Shown here in pieces: positions 1 through 11,043 of a stretch of 64,000 nt of DNA (within the stretch, counting starts at the first letter, position 1; the number at the start of each line of letters is the position of its first letter). This DNA comes from Podocnemis expansa. Taxonomy: Eukaryota > Chordata > Testudines > Podocnemididae. The stretch covers positions 306,484 through 370,483 of the forward strand of contig ML682130.1 of NCBI GenBank assembly GCA_007922195.1, read 5' to 3'. The position numbers and the translations under genes are program-made. Under the pieces are notes generated by a model. That model was not told where the DNA came from, ran no database searches, and saw only the letters and a program-made list of their open reading frames with translations.

Positions 1-532
1 CAATCTGTTAATTTTTAAGTGCCACAGAACACCTTGCTTTTTTTGCTGAATTAGACTAACAGGGTTGCTCCTTCGATACTTGGAAGAGTTTATTTTCACT
101 CCTCACCCCTCCCCTTCTGGCAAAGGTGATTTTTGTCTCCTCTGACTTACCTCAATCAGCATATCTGTAAAAAACAAACAAGGAGTTCTGTGTAGGGTTA
201 CCAGATGCATGGAAAAGGAAGCATGGAAAGGAAGACAGGGAAGTGGGAAAAGGACAGCATGGAGAACATGGAGAAAATGTAGTGCTAATATGTGTCATTA
301 CTGTATTATGCTGTGGAAATGGGTAATGATTAATGTATGCATGCCAGCATGAAAAAAAAAAGGAGAACAAGTTGAACAACAGATATATTCTTAGGCACAT
401 TAACTATAAAAAAAGAGGTATAATACAAAACTGTAAAACAATAAAATGAGTATTGTTGTGAATATACAATTTGTGTCAGCAATGTCATGATACCATTTAA
501 TTGACCAAATTCTACCATTCAGAATGGTAAAG
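1..532 (-). mobile_element. 3' tail of hAT-like element plus foldback arm
   Basis: Noncoding, AT-rich sequence following the hAT transposase remnant on the - strand. An inverted copy lies at about 10546-11043. It carries a TAGGGTTACCAGA-type motif near 193 (shared with 62485) and, at 10-77, the CCACAGAACACC...GAATTAGACTAACA tail that recurs through the window in a foldback repeat family. No gene is seen. Confidence 0.55.
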
Positions 533-751
533 CTATTCTTGATATTTATCAGCTGAACCTGTTTTTGTCAGTAGGCTTTCATTGTCAAGAATATATGAGT
601 TAAATTCCTCACATGCCATGCGGTTCAGATTATACTGAATTAATATAATGCCCTTCATAGATTTAACTGCTAATCGATTCCTCTCCTTTGTCCACTGAGC
701 ATTGATAAGAGAGAAAACCCATTCTACACTGGCATTATGTCCAGGAATACT
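533..751 (-). pseudogene. hAT transposase C-terminal fragment
   Basis: Read on the - strand this is an open stretch of 73 codons ending at a stop at 533-535. It contains SIPGHNASVEWVFSLINAQW followed by TKERNRL, the kind of sequence found in the C-terminal dimerisation region of hAT transposases. DNA-binding and catalytic regions are absent, so it is a remnant. A second copy of its last ~45 codons lies on the + strand at 10409-10545. The family assignment rests on motif recognition only. Confidence 0.6.
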
Positions 752-943
752 GAAAAAAACAATTCAGCAATTTTCAACAATTCTGTAAAGCAGCCCACGT
801 TTTCACAGTTTCACCCCAAATGCCTGCCCCCACCACCCAAGCTACTTCCCAGCCCTCCTTACTGGTGGGGAACACTGGGAACAAACGGTGGTGGATTAAT
901 CAATATGTTGCTTGAGAAAGAGCTGGGTGGAGAGGAATTAGTA
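752..943. other. C-rich spacer, no gene seen
   Basis: Sequence between the hAT remnant and the left end of the DIRS element. A short open frame here has no recognisable domain and runs into the DIRS terminal repeat. Confidence 0.4.
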
Positions 944-945
944 AG

Positions 946-1115
946 AAGTGTTCTCCTTCGAGCGCTGCTCACATCATTCAGTTACAGGTGTCTACGTGCT
1001 GCAGCTCACGGTAGCTCAGAAAGTCTTTAGCGTTAGCCTGTCAGGTCAAGGCACACAGCCAACACCCCCTCCATGCCACAGTCGCGGCTATATAGGTGAC
1101 CGTGACCCTGACCCT
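946..1115. repeat. DIRS left inverted terminal repeat
   Basis: Begins near CTCCTTCGAGCGCTGCTCAC and continues through AGCCTGTCAGGTCAAGG to GGCTATATAGGTGACCGTG. It is the imperfect reverse complement of about 7835-8012. The TATATA-containing stretch could be part of the element's promoter. Confidence 0.75.
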
Positions 1116-1203
1116 CCCAGTTGCTTTTTCTGCCATCAGCGTCAATTTGGGTCAGTGTTATCTTGTGAAACGCAAGGGCCTGTCTTTTCGCGCAAAACTC
1201 AAA

Positions 1204-3252
1204 ATGCCAGGTTTCAAGCCGTGCTTAGGATGCTGCAAGGCTTTCCCAATGGACGATCCACACAAGAAATGCCTCGCTTGTTTGGGTGAGTCCCATCTAA
1301 CAACGAACTGCCCCATTTGCTGATCCTTCAAGCAAAGGACTCGGCTGGAAAGGGAGCATGATTTCAGGAACCGGAGCCACTCCGCTCAAAAGTGGCCGAG
1401 CCACCAGCACTCCACTGGACCTTTGATTGGCCTGGGCTCAAGATTCCCACCATTTCTGGTACTGGGCCCAAAATCTCAGCCCTCCATGGTACCTCCTAGG
1501 CACTGACCTCACCAGTCTTCTGGTAGCCTCCCAGCTGCCCTGGGTAGGGCTCCGGCTCAGGCACCGGCTTGCCAAGGGCATTTAAATCCAGCTTTGGTGC
1601 AAAATAAGAGGCAACCAGCCACAATGGCACCGCCTCCCTTGGCACTGCTGGACGCAGCACCGCCCACAAGTCCAGCAATGCCCACAAGTCCAGTACCGCC
1701 ATCAAGCCTGGCACCGCTGTCAAGCCCAGTACCGCTGGACCAAGCACTGTCGCCGATAACTCCGCTTCCAGTGCCATCACTTCCGGTACCATTGGATTCG
1801 GTACTAGCAACATCTGCACTGATGCCAGCACTATCCTGGGCCTCTTCACCCCTCTCCAACCTGGCACCATCAAACTCAGTACCGGGCCCAAGTTCTATGG
1901 GTCCACCTCACCACGCCTCCGAGGAACTCTCGGTACTGGACTGCTGACTGTCAGGGAGGAGGTCATCCAGGTTGTCCTCGGAAGATCCCTTCCTGCCCCC
2001 CCCAGGAGGAGCGCCTGAGAAAGCAAGCCACGAAAAGCTCCGTGTTGCCGGGGTCAAGGCAAAGGCACCCATCAAGGGAGGCTCCTGCTCCCCTCATGAC
2101 ACCTATGCTGCCATTGAGGTCCCCACACAACGAATGGACCCTCAACTGGCTGAATGCAATGGCAGACGACACCTCCTCCTGTTGTGCCTGCTCGCCAGCA
2201 CCAGAGTCTTCAGATTTCTCTGACGATGAGCCAGACCCTGATTCTACCCAAAGAAGCAGATCAAGGGCCCCTTCATCTTCGTCACCCGGCCGAGCAATTA
2301 ATCGACATGTCGGCCGACCGCAAAGGGGATCCTCACGTTGAGCAGGACCTTCTCCGCCTCATGGCAGCGAACCTCAAGCTTAAGCTAGGGGTGATCCAGG
2401 TGGAGGATGACTTCAATGCGTGCCGTAGATCCCCGCCAGCTAAAGTTGGAATCCCCTTGCACGCCGGGGTATTCCAGATCATCCAGGAATGCTGGCAAAC
2501 ACCTTCCTCGATCCCGTCAGTGTCCAAAGTAGTGGACAAGAAATACTCTGTCTCCCCACAAGGTTTCCCATTCCTGTTTCATCACCTGATCCGAGGGTCC
2601 CTGGTGGTCAACACAGTCAACCAAAGGGAGAGATAAGGTCAACCTAGCACCATGCCCAAGAACAAACTGGCGAGAAGACTTGACCTGTTGGGCAGGAAAG
2701 TTTACTGCTCTGTGCCCTCCAGCTGCACATCTCAAATCATTCAGCCTTGATGACGTGCTACATCTTGAACCTGTGGGTAGCTTTACAGAATCTCTGGCTG
2801 GCCATCTCCAAGGATCGCCTGAGAGACTTCAAGGCAATGCTGGACAAGGGAGAGAGAACGTCCAGGGATGCGCTCGTGGCAACCTGGGATGCAGTGGACA
2901 CAGCAGGACGTATAATGGCATCGGCAGTGGTGATGCGCTGGCTGGCCTGGCTCCAGAACTCCGGTCTTTCCACGCAGATGTAACAGATTATTCAGGACCT
3001 TCCCTTCAAAGGCCCCGACCTCTTTGCACCTTCCACAGATGCGAAGCTGCATGGTATGAAGGACTTGAGGGCTACACTGAGGTCCCTCAGGATCTACACC
3101 CTTCAAACTGTTAGGCGTTCCTCGAGGTTGCACCAGCTACAACATCAGTTACAGCAACTGAAACAACAGCTGCAACTGCAGACCCAGTTTCCGAGATCTC
3201 TCCAGTTTTCCCAACATCACCTCGGGGACATGGACAAGGATAAAGGCCGATG
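1204..3252 (+). pseudogene. DIRS ORF1 (gag-like), broken
   Basis: Starts at ATG 1204 with MPGFKPCLGCCKAF, followed by paired cysteines and a histidine (CCKAF...HKKCLACLGE), a knuckle-like N-terminus that recurs in this window at 60.6 kb and 36.9 kb on the - strand. A stop follows at 1321 and further coding-like pieces continue in different frames. A downstream stretch near 3030-3110 contains KLHGMKDLRATLRSLR, matched by a related fragment at 61.7 kb. The middle is P/S/T-rich. Several frameshifts and stops make it nonfunctional. Confidence 0.65.
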
Positions 3253-3479
3253 AGGTAAAGGGGGTAAGCTGGGCGCCTCCCAGTCGGGACAGCACGGACA
3301 GGGGTCAGACTGTTCATCAGGCCGCAAACAGCGTTTTTGATGGTCCCCCCGAGGGCAGCGCTCCACAACCCCTGTTCTTCCCCTACCACCTCCGCCACTT
3401 TGCCCACGATGGACCCGAGTCACATTGGACCAGTGGGTCCTTGACACAGTGGCCAGAGGATATCGCATTCAGCTCCACT

Positions 3480-3823
3480 CAACCCCCTAGAACAGAAAAC
3501 CGTCCCCTCCCATAATCCCAGAGAATCCCGATCTGCTAGGCAAGCTTGAGGCCAAATGCCAGAAGTTACTCTCCCTCGGAGCCATTGAAAAGGTTCCCCA
3601 GGGGGAATGTAGCAAAGGGTCCTATTCCTGCTATCTCCCTACCGCAGATCATTCCCTCCCTGTCCCCAGCAGTGTGGTTCGCGGCCCTTGACCTAAAGGA
3701 CACTTACTTCCACATAGCCATTCGGCCCCACCACAGGCAGTTCCTCAGGTTTGTAGTGGCATGATGCCATTACCAGTTCACCGCCCTCCCCTTTGGCTTA
3801 TTGCTAGCCACCAGGGTGTTCAC
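3480..3823 (+). pseudogene. DIRS reverse transcriptase, 5' part
   Basis: Encodes WFAALDLKDTYFHIAIRP and, after a frame change, FTALPFGL, both hallmark blocks of DIRS/Gypsy-type reverse transcriptase. A block expected between VAKGP and the ALDLKD motif is shortened. The sequence stops being RT-like at 3823, where the LTR insertion begins; it resumes at 5650. Confidence 0.75.
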
Positions 3824-5644
3824 TGTCTGTGACTCATAGCAGTTACTTTGATGGCCGCCCCTCCCAGGCCATCATTAAAGTACATAGAACGTGTGAAGTG
3901 AACAATAGCTCCTTCACCTTAACTAGATGGCCCCCTTGAACTCAACTGGATGGCCATTACCACCCTGGGGACCCATTGTTTTGCAGGGCTTGGTGTAGGT
4001 GGGCTCTGCCTAACTGCAAGGTCCTGCAGGGCGTGACTCATACCCCCATTGTTCCCCACATTCCCTGTAATCAGGGAAAGGCGGGAAATAGTCTTTAAAA
4101 GCTGAGGTTCTGGGGTGCTCAGGCAGGACGGTTTTCAACATCTCTCCTGACCTGATCAACCAGAAGCTGCCTCCTCCGCTCACGAGTTCCCCCTAGAGCG
4201 TATCCACAAGTTACCTCCACGAGTTACTGCCGGCCGATTACGAGTCTCCTCCAGCCTGTAATGCTGTTACCATTGCTGCTAGGAGTGGTAAGAGTCTGCC
4301 CTGCAACCTTTCTCTAAGAAAAAAGTTATTCTATTTCTTTAGGGCTGCTTTAAAACTGCTTTCCCCAGCTTTACAGGCTTGCGTGTGTACCTTTCTGTTT
4401 GCTTGCAGCTCCAGTTTGTGTTAGGAGCTCCCCGTGTCTGTAATTGCTTCTTGCTACTTTGTATCACCCAGTGTATCTCTTTTTCTCCTGGGTTGTTTGA
4501 ACTTGCTTTAAGAGTATTGTGTTTTGCAACATTGTATAGAGTTAATTGGTAGCCTTAGAAGTCTTAAGTTAGCTGTTAAGATTGTTTCCTTTAGTTCCTA
4601 GCCTTTAGAATTGCTTGGTTAAGTTGCCTTTGCCCTCCCCTCTGTAACCTCCCCAACTTAAATAAACCTTTTTCTCTTTAACTTTACTTGCTCCCTCTTC
4701 ATTTCTGGGATCCCTGGTGCGCCTCAACTTTCCTTCTGTCCCTGTCCCTGTGGCTCCCGGCTCCCCAGCCGCTCTCCCCGCCCCGCTACCCTTGCGGCTC
4801 TCTGTGGCTCCCGGCTCCCGAGCCGCTCCCGCTCTCCTGTGGCTCCCTGCGGGCTCCCCGCCCTAGCTGCAGCTCCTCTGCCACTTTCCGCGGCACCCCG
4901 GGTCCCAGCTGCTTTTCTGCGGCATGCCGGGCTCTCCAGCAGTGCTCCCGCTTTCTTTGTGGCTCCCGAGCCGCTCCGGCGGCCACCGCTGCTTCCCCTG
5001 AACTTCTGCCTTCCCCGCCAGCCACTTCCCCGAACCCCTTCTGCCTTCCCCACCAGCCGCTTCCCCCGAACCCCTTCTGCCTTCCCTACCATTTTGCCCT
5101 CCTCTGCCTCCCTCACAAACCCTTGAATCCCCTTTCAGCCCCTCCTGCTTCTCCCCATTGCCCACACTCCCACGCACCTACAGCCCCTCTCCTGCCTCTG
5201 TCCCCTTACCCCCAACCCCCAAGCACCTCCTCACCCCGCTGCCTTTCCACACCCGCCCCCCCCACTTGCCTTTACTCCTCTTCAGGCCCCAGCTTCCCTG
5301 TTACTTATCTTCTCTGCCACTGCGGCACACTAATGTGCATTGTACCCCCCCCTTTCCTATAGTGTGTTCACGTAACCTTTAGGTTATAGTGAGTAGGGCT
5401 ATAGTGTTATTAGGTTAGTTGAAGAACCCCATTGTTCCCCAACCTGTCCCCACTCCCGAAAGTTAGGTACCCCCCCAACACTTTACAGAAACCACTGTGA
5501 CAAACACGACATACACCGACCACTGCTCACCTTACCCTATACGTACTCATTTTAATAAAGTGTACCCCAGATCCACCCCGTACCCCACAGGTGCAGTGGT
5601 TGCCCCCCAAGATCCTCAAAGCTTTGAACCTGCTGGCAGGGTCA
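3824..5644 (+). mobile_element. LTR-type insertion (probable solo LTR) inside DIRS RT
   Basis: Starts TGTCTGTGACTC and ends GCAGGGTCA. It is flanked by the 5-bp direct repeat TTCAC (3819-3823 and 5645-5649). TG...CA ends plus a 5-bp duplication are typical of LTR retroelement integration. On the + strand it has a TTTAAAAG promoter-like box near 4093, AATAAA at 4661 and a second AATAAA at 5554. Removing the insert and one repeat copy makes the reverse transcriptase contiguous at that point. The 4690-5340 interior is C/G-rich and gives long spurious proline-rich frames. The retroelement family is not recognised. Confidence 0.75.
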
Positions 5645-5649
5645 TTCAC

Positions 5650-6290
5650 AAAGCGTGTCGCACCAGTCGCAGCGTTCTTACGCAGGAGGGGTGTAAGAAT
5701 CTACCCCATCTAGACGACTGGCTTATAGTGGGCAAGTCAAGTCGACAAGTACAAGACCATATCAACGTGGTAATGAACCTGTGCAAGTTCCTGGGCTTCT
5801 GCATAAACTTGGAGAAGTCCAAGCTTTGTCCCACTCAGGACATAGAATTCATTGGGCCACGCTTAAATGCCCAATAAGGCACCGCATCCTTGCCCCTGTC
5901 AAGATTTCGGTCCATCTGCAGCATCATCACGGAGCTCCAGGTGCCTAGACTGACCACAGTGCACAGCTCCTGGGGCACATAGCAATGGTCACGTCGGTAA
6001 TCCGAACAGCCTGCCAGCAGATGCGACCGTTCCAGCTCTGGTTCACGACAAGCTTCCGACCACAAAGGCACCACCTAGACAAGGTAATCTCGGTACCACA
6101 GCATGCCTGGGAGTCCCTCCAAATTTGGAGAGCCCCCGACTTCGTGATGGGGGGAATTCTGTTCAGGGAGTCCAAGCCTGCAGTGACCCTGATAATGGCC
6201 ACCCTGTCCAGGGGGCCTCTCCACACAAGGTGTCTGGAGCCCTGAGGACAGTCTCTTCCACATAAATGTGAAGAGCTCAGGGCCATCAGA
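5650..6290 (+). pseudogene. DIRS reverse transcriptase, 3' part
   Basis: Resumes the RT after the LTR insertion. It contains the catalytic-site block LDDWLIVGKSS (usual YLDD-like motif) followed by FLGFCINLEKSKL. A frame change lies between the FLRRRG-like block and LDDWLI, and further breaks occur before the RNase H region. Neighbours on both sides belong to the same DIRS element. Confidence 0.75.
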
Positions 6291-6299
6291 CTGGCCTAC

Positions 6300-7214
6300 A
6301 TGACCTTCCTAGACCAGATCCAGGGCAGAGTGGTTCAAATCCTCTCAGACAACACAGCAGCCGTGTTTTACACGAACCACCAGGGGGGAGTCTGCTCCTC
6401 AGCACTATGCGAGGAAGCGGCCAAGCTGTGGCAACTAGCGCTAGACCACCACTTCATGCCAATTGCCGTCCATCTCCCCGGGGTGGACAATGGCGTAGCA
6501 GACTCACTCAGCAGGAAGCCGCTGGCGAACCACGAGTGGTCCCTCTACAGCGAGATGTTTTCCCTACTGATAACCGGCTGGGGAACCCCCCAGATCAACC
6601 TCTTTGCCACGGGGCAGAACCACAAATGCCCTCAGTTCTGCTCCCTTCGAGGCCGGGAGCAAGGGTGTCTCAATGGTGCCTTCCTCCTCAACTGGTTGGA
6701 AGCCCTAATGTATGCCTTCCCGCCAGTTCCCCTGATTCATCGGGTGCTTCTGAAGGCCCTCGCGGACAAGGTGCTCATCATCCTGATAGCCCTGGACTGG
6801 CCCAGACAACACTGGTTCCTTCTCCTTCAAGACATGTCAGTGACGACCCCGCTCCGCCTCCCACGGTGGGCGGACCTCCTGACACAGGACTTGGGAAGCC
6901 TTCGGCACTCCAATCTGGGCCTCCTGCACCTGACAGCCTGGATGATCTCTGGTTCAGCAAAATGGAATCACTTCTCCACTTGGTGCTGTGACAAAAACAT
7001 AGACCCTATCTCTGTACCAATTCAGGCAACTTTAGATTACCTTCTTAACCTAAGAGAGAAAGGCCTATCCCTGTCCTCATTGAAAGTTTATTTGGCAGCA
7101 ATCTTGGCCTTTCACCAAACAATAGATGGGGTCCCACTCTTTTCACACCCCATCTGCCATAGGTTCCTAAAAGGAGTAGAAAAACTTTTTCCCCACATCC
7201 ACAACGGGACTTGA
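6300..7214 (+). pseudogene. DIRS RNase H and N-terminal tyrosine recombinase region
   Basis: The longest intact frame of the element (304 codons). Its first ~85 residues are an RNase H domain (VQILSDNTAAVFYTNHQGG and VADSLSRKP). The rest is the region leading to the tyrosine recombinase, including LDWPRQHWF and the core-binding part ending KVYLAAILAFHQTI...FLKGVEKLFP. In an active element this would be part of a longer polyprotein; here it ends at a stop at about 7212. Confidence 0.75.
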
Positions 7215-7692
7215 ACATGGTGCTGCAGGCTCTGACAGAGCCACCATACAAGCCTTTAAACTCAGCCACCCTAGAAGGTGGTTCTCCTGGTAGCCATTAC
7301 CTCGGCCAGGAAGGTCTCAAAGCTATGAGCCGTCTCCTCTGAACCCCCATATATGGTTTTCTTCCCGGACAAGGTGGTCCTGAGTCACCACCCTTCGTTC
7401 TTGCCAAGGTTGCCACTCCCTTCCACGTGAATCAAAAGATCTGCCTGCCGGTCTTCTATCCAGACCCTCAGGTGACAGAAAACCAGCTGTTCGTGGCGGT
7501 CGTGGAACGCATGAGAGGTTCTCCGGTATCATCCCAATGCATCTCCAAATGGATTGTGAACTGCATTAAAGACTGTTACAGAAAGTCAAACACATCTCTC
7601 CCAGAGACTGTGAGAGCCCACTCTACCAGAGCTCAGGCATCTTCCATGGCCTTCCTCTCAACATCCTTGGGTATGGCTAGCAGTCACCTGTA
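7215..7692 (+). pseudogene. DIRS tyrosine recombinase catalytic part, broken
   Basis: After a frame break at ~7215 the recombinase continues, with the last ~88 codons open at 7427-7693. The sequence VRAHSTRAQASSMAF matches the HxxR catalytic block of DIRS recombinases. The frame runs into the internal complementary region, as usual for this class. The frame breaks make the protein nonfunctional. Confidence 0.7.
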
Positions 7693-7780
7693 ACTGAATG
7701 ATGTGAGCAGCGCTCGAAGGAGAATGGTTGGTTACTCGCCGTAACCGTCCTTCCTCGAGATGGGCTGCTCAGATACATTC
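7685..7780. repeat. DIRS internal complementary region
   Basis: Positions 7685-7721 are a perfect 37-nt reverse complement of 954-990 at the outer left terminal repeat. The following sequence (GTTGGTTACTCGCCGTAAC and on) is complementary to the outer right end. Such a region joins both element ends and serves as template for circular DNA in DIRS replication models. Confidence 0.7.
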
Positions 7781-7834
7781 AGGTCCCTCCCACCATCCCC
7801 ACTAACGAAGTTGGCAAAGGTATATGGGACTGGG

Positions 7835-8022
7835 AGGGTCTGGGTCACAGTCACCTATATAGCTGCGACTGTGGAGTGGAGGGGGCATTGGCCGTGTGCC
7901 CTGACCTGACAGGCTAACGGTAAAGAGTTTCCGAGCTACCATGCGCTGTGGCACGTAGACACCTGTAACTGAATGTATGTGAGCAGCCCATCTCGAAGGA
8001 CAGTTACGGTGAGTAACCAACC
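7835..8022. repeat. DIRS right inverted terminal repeat
   Basis: Imperfect reverse complement of 946-1115, running from the CACCTATATAGCTGCGACTG block to CATCTCGAAGGACAGTTACG. Confidence 0.7.
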
Positions 8023-8534
8023 GTTAATTGTCTCAAAAGGGCTGCAGTCTACTGCAAAATACTCAGAGTTTGTCTGTACACAAGGATTGTAGAGCATTAT
8101 AGTGGTGTAAAGCAAGACAACCTCCACCATGGCTTGTATAGGAGTATAAAATAAGAGTTTAGTCCTCGAGAGGTATTTCCATTATAACTACAGCAGGATG
8201 GCTAAAAGCACCAGCAATTTTATTGGCATAGCAAAAACAACAAGAGTCCTGTGGCACCTTATAGAGTAACAGATTTCTTCAGGCAAGCTTTTGTGAATAC
8301 TAGGATATCAAACAATAAATGTTGCTGAAGAGAAGGAGGAAAGAGACCTATTGTATTGGAACTACCCACAACACAACGAAAGTGAGAAGGTAACAGATTG
8401 TCTTAAAATGCTGTGGTGAGAGATCATCTCTTGGTATTGGAAAGACAGTAAAATTGAAAGATGCTTAAAGAACAGCAACAAAAATATGAGACCTCTGTAT
8501 AATAAAAAAGTCATGAAAGAATAATGGGATCAGG
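8023..8534. repeat. AT-rich spacer with foldback-repeat arm
   Basis: At 8244-8310 AGTCCTGTGGCACC...GTAACAGATTTCTTCAGG is a diverged arm of the foldback family seen at 9.9, 11.9, 12.5, 52.7 and 57.5 kb. The matching opposite arm is at about 8610-8749. No gene is seen. Confidence 0.45.
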
Positions 8535-8575
8535 TCATAGAATCATAGAATCATAGGGTTGGAAATGTTACAGTA
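8535..8575 (-). mobile_element. CR1 LINE 3'-end remnant
   Basis: TCATAGAATCATAGAATCAT followed by AGGGTTGGAA is the reverse complement of the CR1 3' terminus, whose octamer-like ATTCTATG repeat is also seen at 50700. Only the last ~40 bp is present. Confidence 0.6.
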
Positions 8576-8749
8576 TACCATGTCTTGCACTCCCCTGCTC
8601 TTATTTTCATCCTATTCTGTAAGTTTCCCCATCTCTTCAAAGCCTCTGACAAAGTGTGATTTTTCTCCTGCAAAAGTTCATGTGATATATAAATGTGTTA
8701 GTCTTTAAAAATACCACAGGATTCCTTGTTTGTTTTTATTGAGCTAGAC

Positions 8750-9224
8750 CAGAGGTGGCCAAACTTACAGAACTCAAGAGCCGCACAAGTTGATTATTAA
8801 ACCTTTGAGAGCCGCACTGAGGCATATAGCCATATACTTTTACCTACTCCAAAATTACTAAGTTTAAAATTCATTGCACACTTTAATTTTATCATAAAAA
8901 GAGGACAAATATTGATCCTACTTATCTCAAATTCTAATAATTACTTAAGGTTACCATGAAAATGAGGCCTATACAATAAAAACTTAGCTGCTGCTCAATG
9001 TAGAAGACTGCAGGCTAGTGGCGAGTTATTTAAAATCCCAACCATGCCGCACTTCTCCCTGCCATCCCTGACCATGCCACATTTTTTCCCACTGTCCTGA
9101 CCCCCTTCTGAACTCCTAGGCTGGGGCTGCTTCCCTAAATTAATTTGCTGACATTCTTCTGGGAGCCACAATTTTTCATTCAAGAGCCGCATGTGGGTCC
9201 TGAGCCACAGTTTGGCCATATCTG
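8750..9224. mobile_element. hAT-like non-autonomous element, 475 bp
   Basis: Terminal inverted repeats CAGAGGTGGCCAAACT and AGTTTGGCCATATCTG. Flanked by 8-bp direct repeats with one mismatch (AGCTAGAC 8742-8749; AACTAGAC 9225-9232). An 8-bp duplication and CAG...CTG ends fit hAT elements. The interior is noncoding. It is inserted in a foldback-family tail. Shorter reverse-oriented relatives occur at 36595 and 60490. Confidence 0.75.
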
Positions 9225-9479
9225 AACTAGACTAACCTAGCTATTATGTAGTTGTGTGCGCCAGGTTTGGTGGGTTTTTTTTACATTTACAAAATTGTGG
9301 TCTATTGCCTTATCCCCTGAAGAGATCCTGCTGCTAGTATTGTGGGGGAGTGGTATAGCCACTCTCAGGTCCCCCCATTGCGATGTCACCTGGGCTTGGG
9401 GGGGAGGGAGAAGAGGGGAGAGTCCCCAGCCACACTGTCTGGGCTATGTTGGGGGAGCCCTCCTCAGCCCCCGTTTGCA
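9225..9479. other. Spacer, no gene seen
   Basis: Contains the rest of the interrupted foldback tail (TAGACTAACC) and a G-rich stretch near 9400. No coding signal. Confidence 0.35.
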
Positions 9480-9740
9480 AAGTGCATTGAGATGAAGAAC
9501 GTTATATAAATCTAAGAGGAGTGAGGGATTATTTCAGTGTCTATTTAGTAGTTTTCAGCTATAGATCTTGAAGCACTTTTCAAAGGGAGGTAAGCCTCAT
9601 CACCGTTTTTAATTTGCAGGTGAGGAAACTGAGCCCCAGGAAGAAAAAGTGACTCCCCCAAACAGCTCAGGGCAGAGCCAGAAAGAGACTTTTGGTGTCC
9701 CAAGTGCCAAGCCAAGTGCTCTAGGAAATGCTGTCCTTCT
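9480..9740 (+). mobile_element. MIR-like (CORE) SINE fragment
   Basis: Contains CTTGAAGCACTTTTCAAAGG and AGGTGAGGAAACTGAGCCC followed by GTGACTCCCCCAAACAG, the recognisable internal part of amniote MIR-type SINEs (AAACTGAG...GTGACTTGCCCAAG). Strongly diverged. Assigned by motif memory. Confidence 0.5.
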
Positions 9741-9869
9741 GTGTATAGTTTAGCTTTTTTTTTTTTGAACTAGAGACATGTCATTGGTTTTAAACCAGAT
9801 CATATTACTGTAAGCAAGGCCTGGTATTCTCTCCCTCCCACCCCTACCCCAACAGCCACCAAGGGGAAC

Positions 9870-10208
9870 TAGATGAGCTTTCCTAGGAAAAAATACCACC
9901 TTGTCAGATGCTTTGAAGATAGGGGAAACAAATTCCTAATAATCTTGTGCCCCTCGCTTTCCCCGTTCTCCTTCTTTCCCTGCTGACCTGACTCTGAAAC
10001 AACAATCCAAAGAACCCCTGAACTTACTGTCCTGGATGCCACTTCAAGAAACAGGTGGCTCTCATTTCGGCTCCTCCTGGTCCCCCAGGAAACACAGGAG
10101 TTTGTTTCCTTCCTCTTCAAAGTATCTGACAAAGTGGGGTCCAGAAAGCTCATGCAATAAATAAATTCATTAGTCTTTACATGCCACAGAACTCCTTGTT
10201 TGTTTTTC
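9870..10208. repeat. Foldback repeat element
   Basis: Arms: 9875-9930 (GAGCTTTCCTAGG...TGTCAGATGCTTTGAAG) and 10105-10205 in inverse orientation, including TTCATTAGTCTTTACATGCC. They form a long inverted repeat with about 170 bp between. Same family as 11915-12600 and 57509-57584. Confidence 0.5.
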
Positions 10209-10408
10209 AGCTGCTGGCAGTCACTTCTATGTTGATAAGTTTGGATCTGAGCACAGTTATCTAGTCATTGCAAAGAAGGGGAGGACACAGATTTTTGGGC
10301 TGGTGATAGCATACATGGAACAGTCTCTTTTCCGTTCCTGTATCATCTAGTTCCCCTTGGTGGCTGTTTGGGTGGGAAGTGGGGGGAGAGAATACCAGGG
10401 CTTGCTTA

Positions 10409-10545
10409 CAGTTAAATCTGTGAAGGGCATTATATTAATTCAGTATAATCTGAATGACATGTCATGTGAGGAATTTAACTCATATATTCTTGACAATGAA
10501 AGCCTACTGACAAAAACAGGTTCAGCTGATAAATATCAAGAATAG
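10409..10545 (+). pseudogene. hAT transposase C-terminal fragment, second copy
   Basis: The + strand frame SVKGIILIQYNLN...LDNESLLTKTGSADKYQE ends at a stop at 10545. It matches the - strand fragment at 533-751 with few changes. The homology begins abruptly near 10409, so this copy is shorter at its 5' side. Its noncoding tail continues to about 11043. Confidence 0.55.
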
Positions 10546-11043
10546 GCTTTACCATTTTGAATAGTACAATTTGGTCAATTAAATGCTATCATGACATTGC
10601 TGACACAAATTGTATGTCCACAACAATACTCATTACATTCTGTTACCGTCTTGTATTATACCTCCTTTTTTTACAGTTAATGTGCCTAAGACTATATCTG
10701 TTGTTCAACTTGTTCTCCATTTTTTTCATGCTGCCAGGCATTCACTAATCATTACCACACCATAACACAGTAATGACACATATTAATACTACATTTTCTC
10801 CATGTCCTCCAATGTCCTCCTTTTCCCACTTCCCTGTCCTCCTTTCCATGCTTTGTTACCTGGTAACCCTACACAGAACTCCTTGTTTGTTTTTACAAAG
10901 ATATGCTGATTGGGGTAGGTCAGAGGAGACAAAGGAATCACCTTTGCCAGAAAGAGGGGGGTGAGGAGTGAAAACAAACTCTTCCAAGCATGAAAGGGGC
11001 AGCCATGTTGGTCTAATTCAGCAAAAAAGCAAGGTGTCCTGTG
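10546..11043 (+). mobile_element. Noncoding tail of second hAT-like copy
   Basis: Inverted counterpart of 10-532: shares TTGGTCAATTAAATGCTATC, the CTGGTAACCCTA motif and the outer GGTCTAATTCAGCAAAAAAG tail. No gene. Confidence 0.5.

Larger units (their letters stand above)
946..8022 (+). mobile_element. DIRS-type tyrosine-recombinase retrotransposon, degenerate
   Basis: A nearly full-length DIRS element. Order on the + strand: left inverted terminal repeat (~946-1115), gag-like ORF1, reverse transcriptase, RNase H, tyrosine recombinase, internal complementary region (7685-~7780) and right inverted terminal repeat (~7835-8022). DIRS elements replicate through RNA and integrate with a tyrosine recombinase, so no target-site duplication is expected. 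All coding regions carry stops or frameshifts. A 1.8-kb LTR element interrupts the reverse transcriptase. Without that insertion the element is about 5.2 kb, within the usual DIRS range. Confidence 0.85.

Noticed and set aside
4688..5362. 224-codon P/L-rich ORF
   Set aside because: Lies inside the LTR insertion in C-rich DNA, with mirror ORFs on the other strand; composition artefact.
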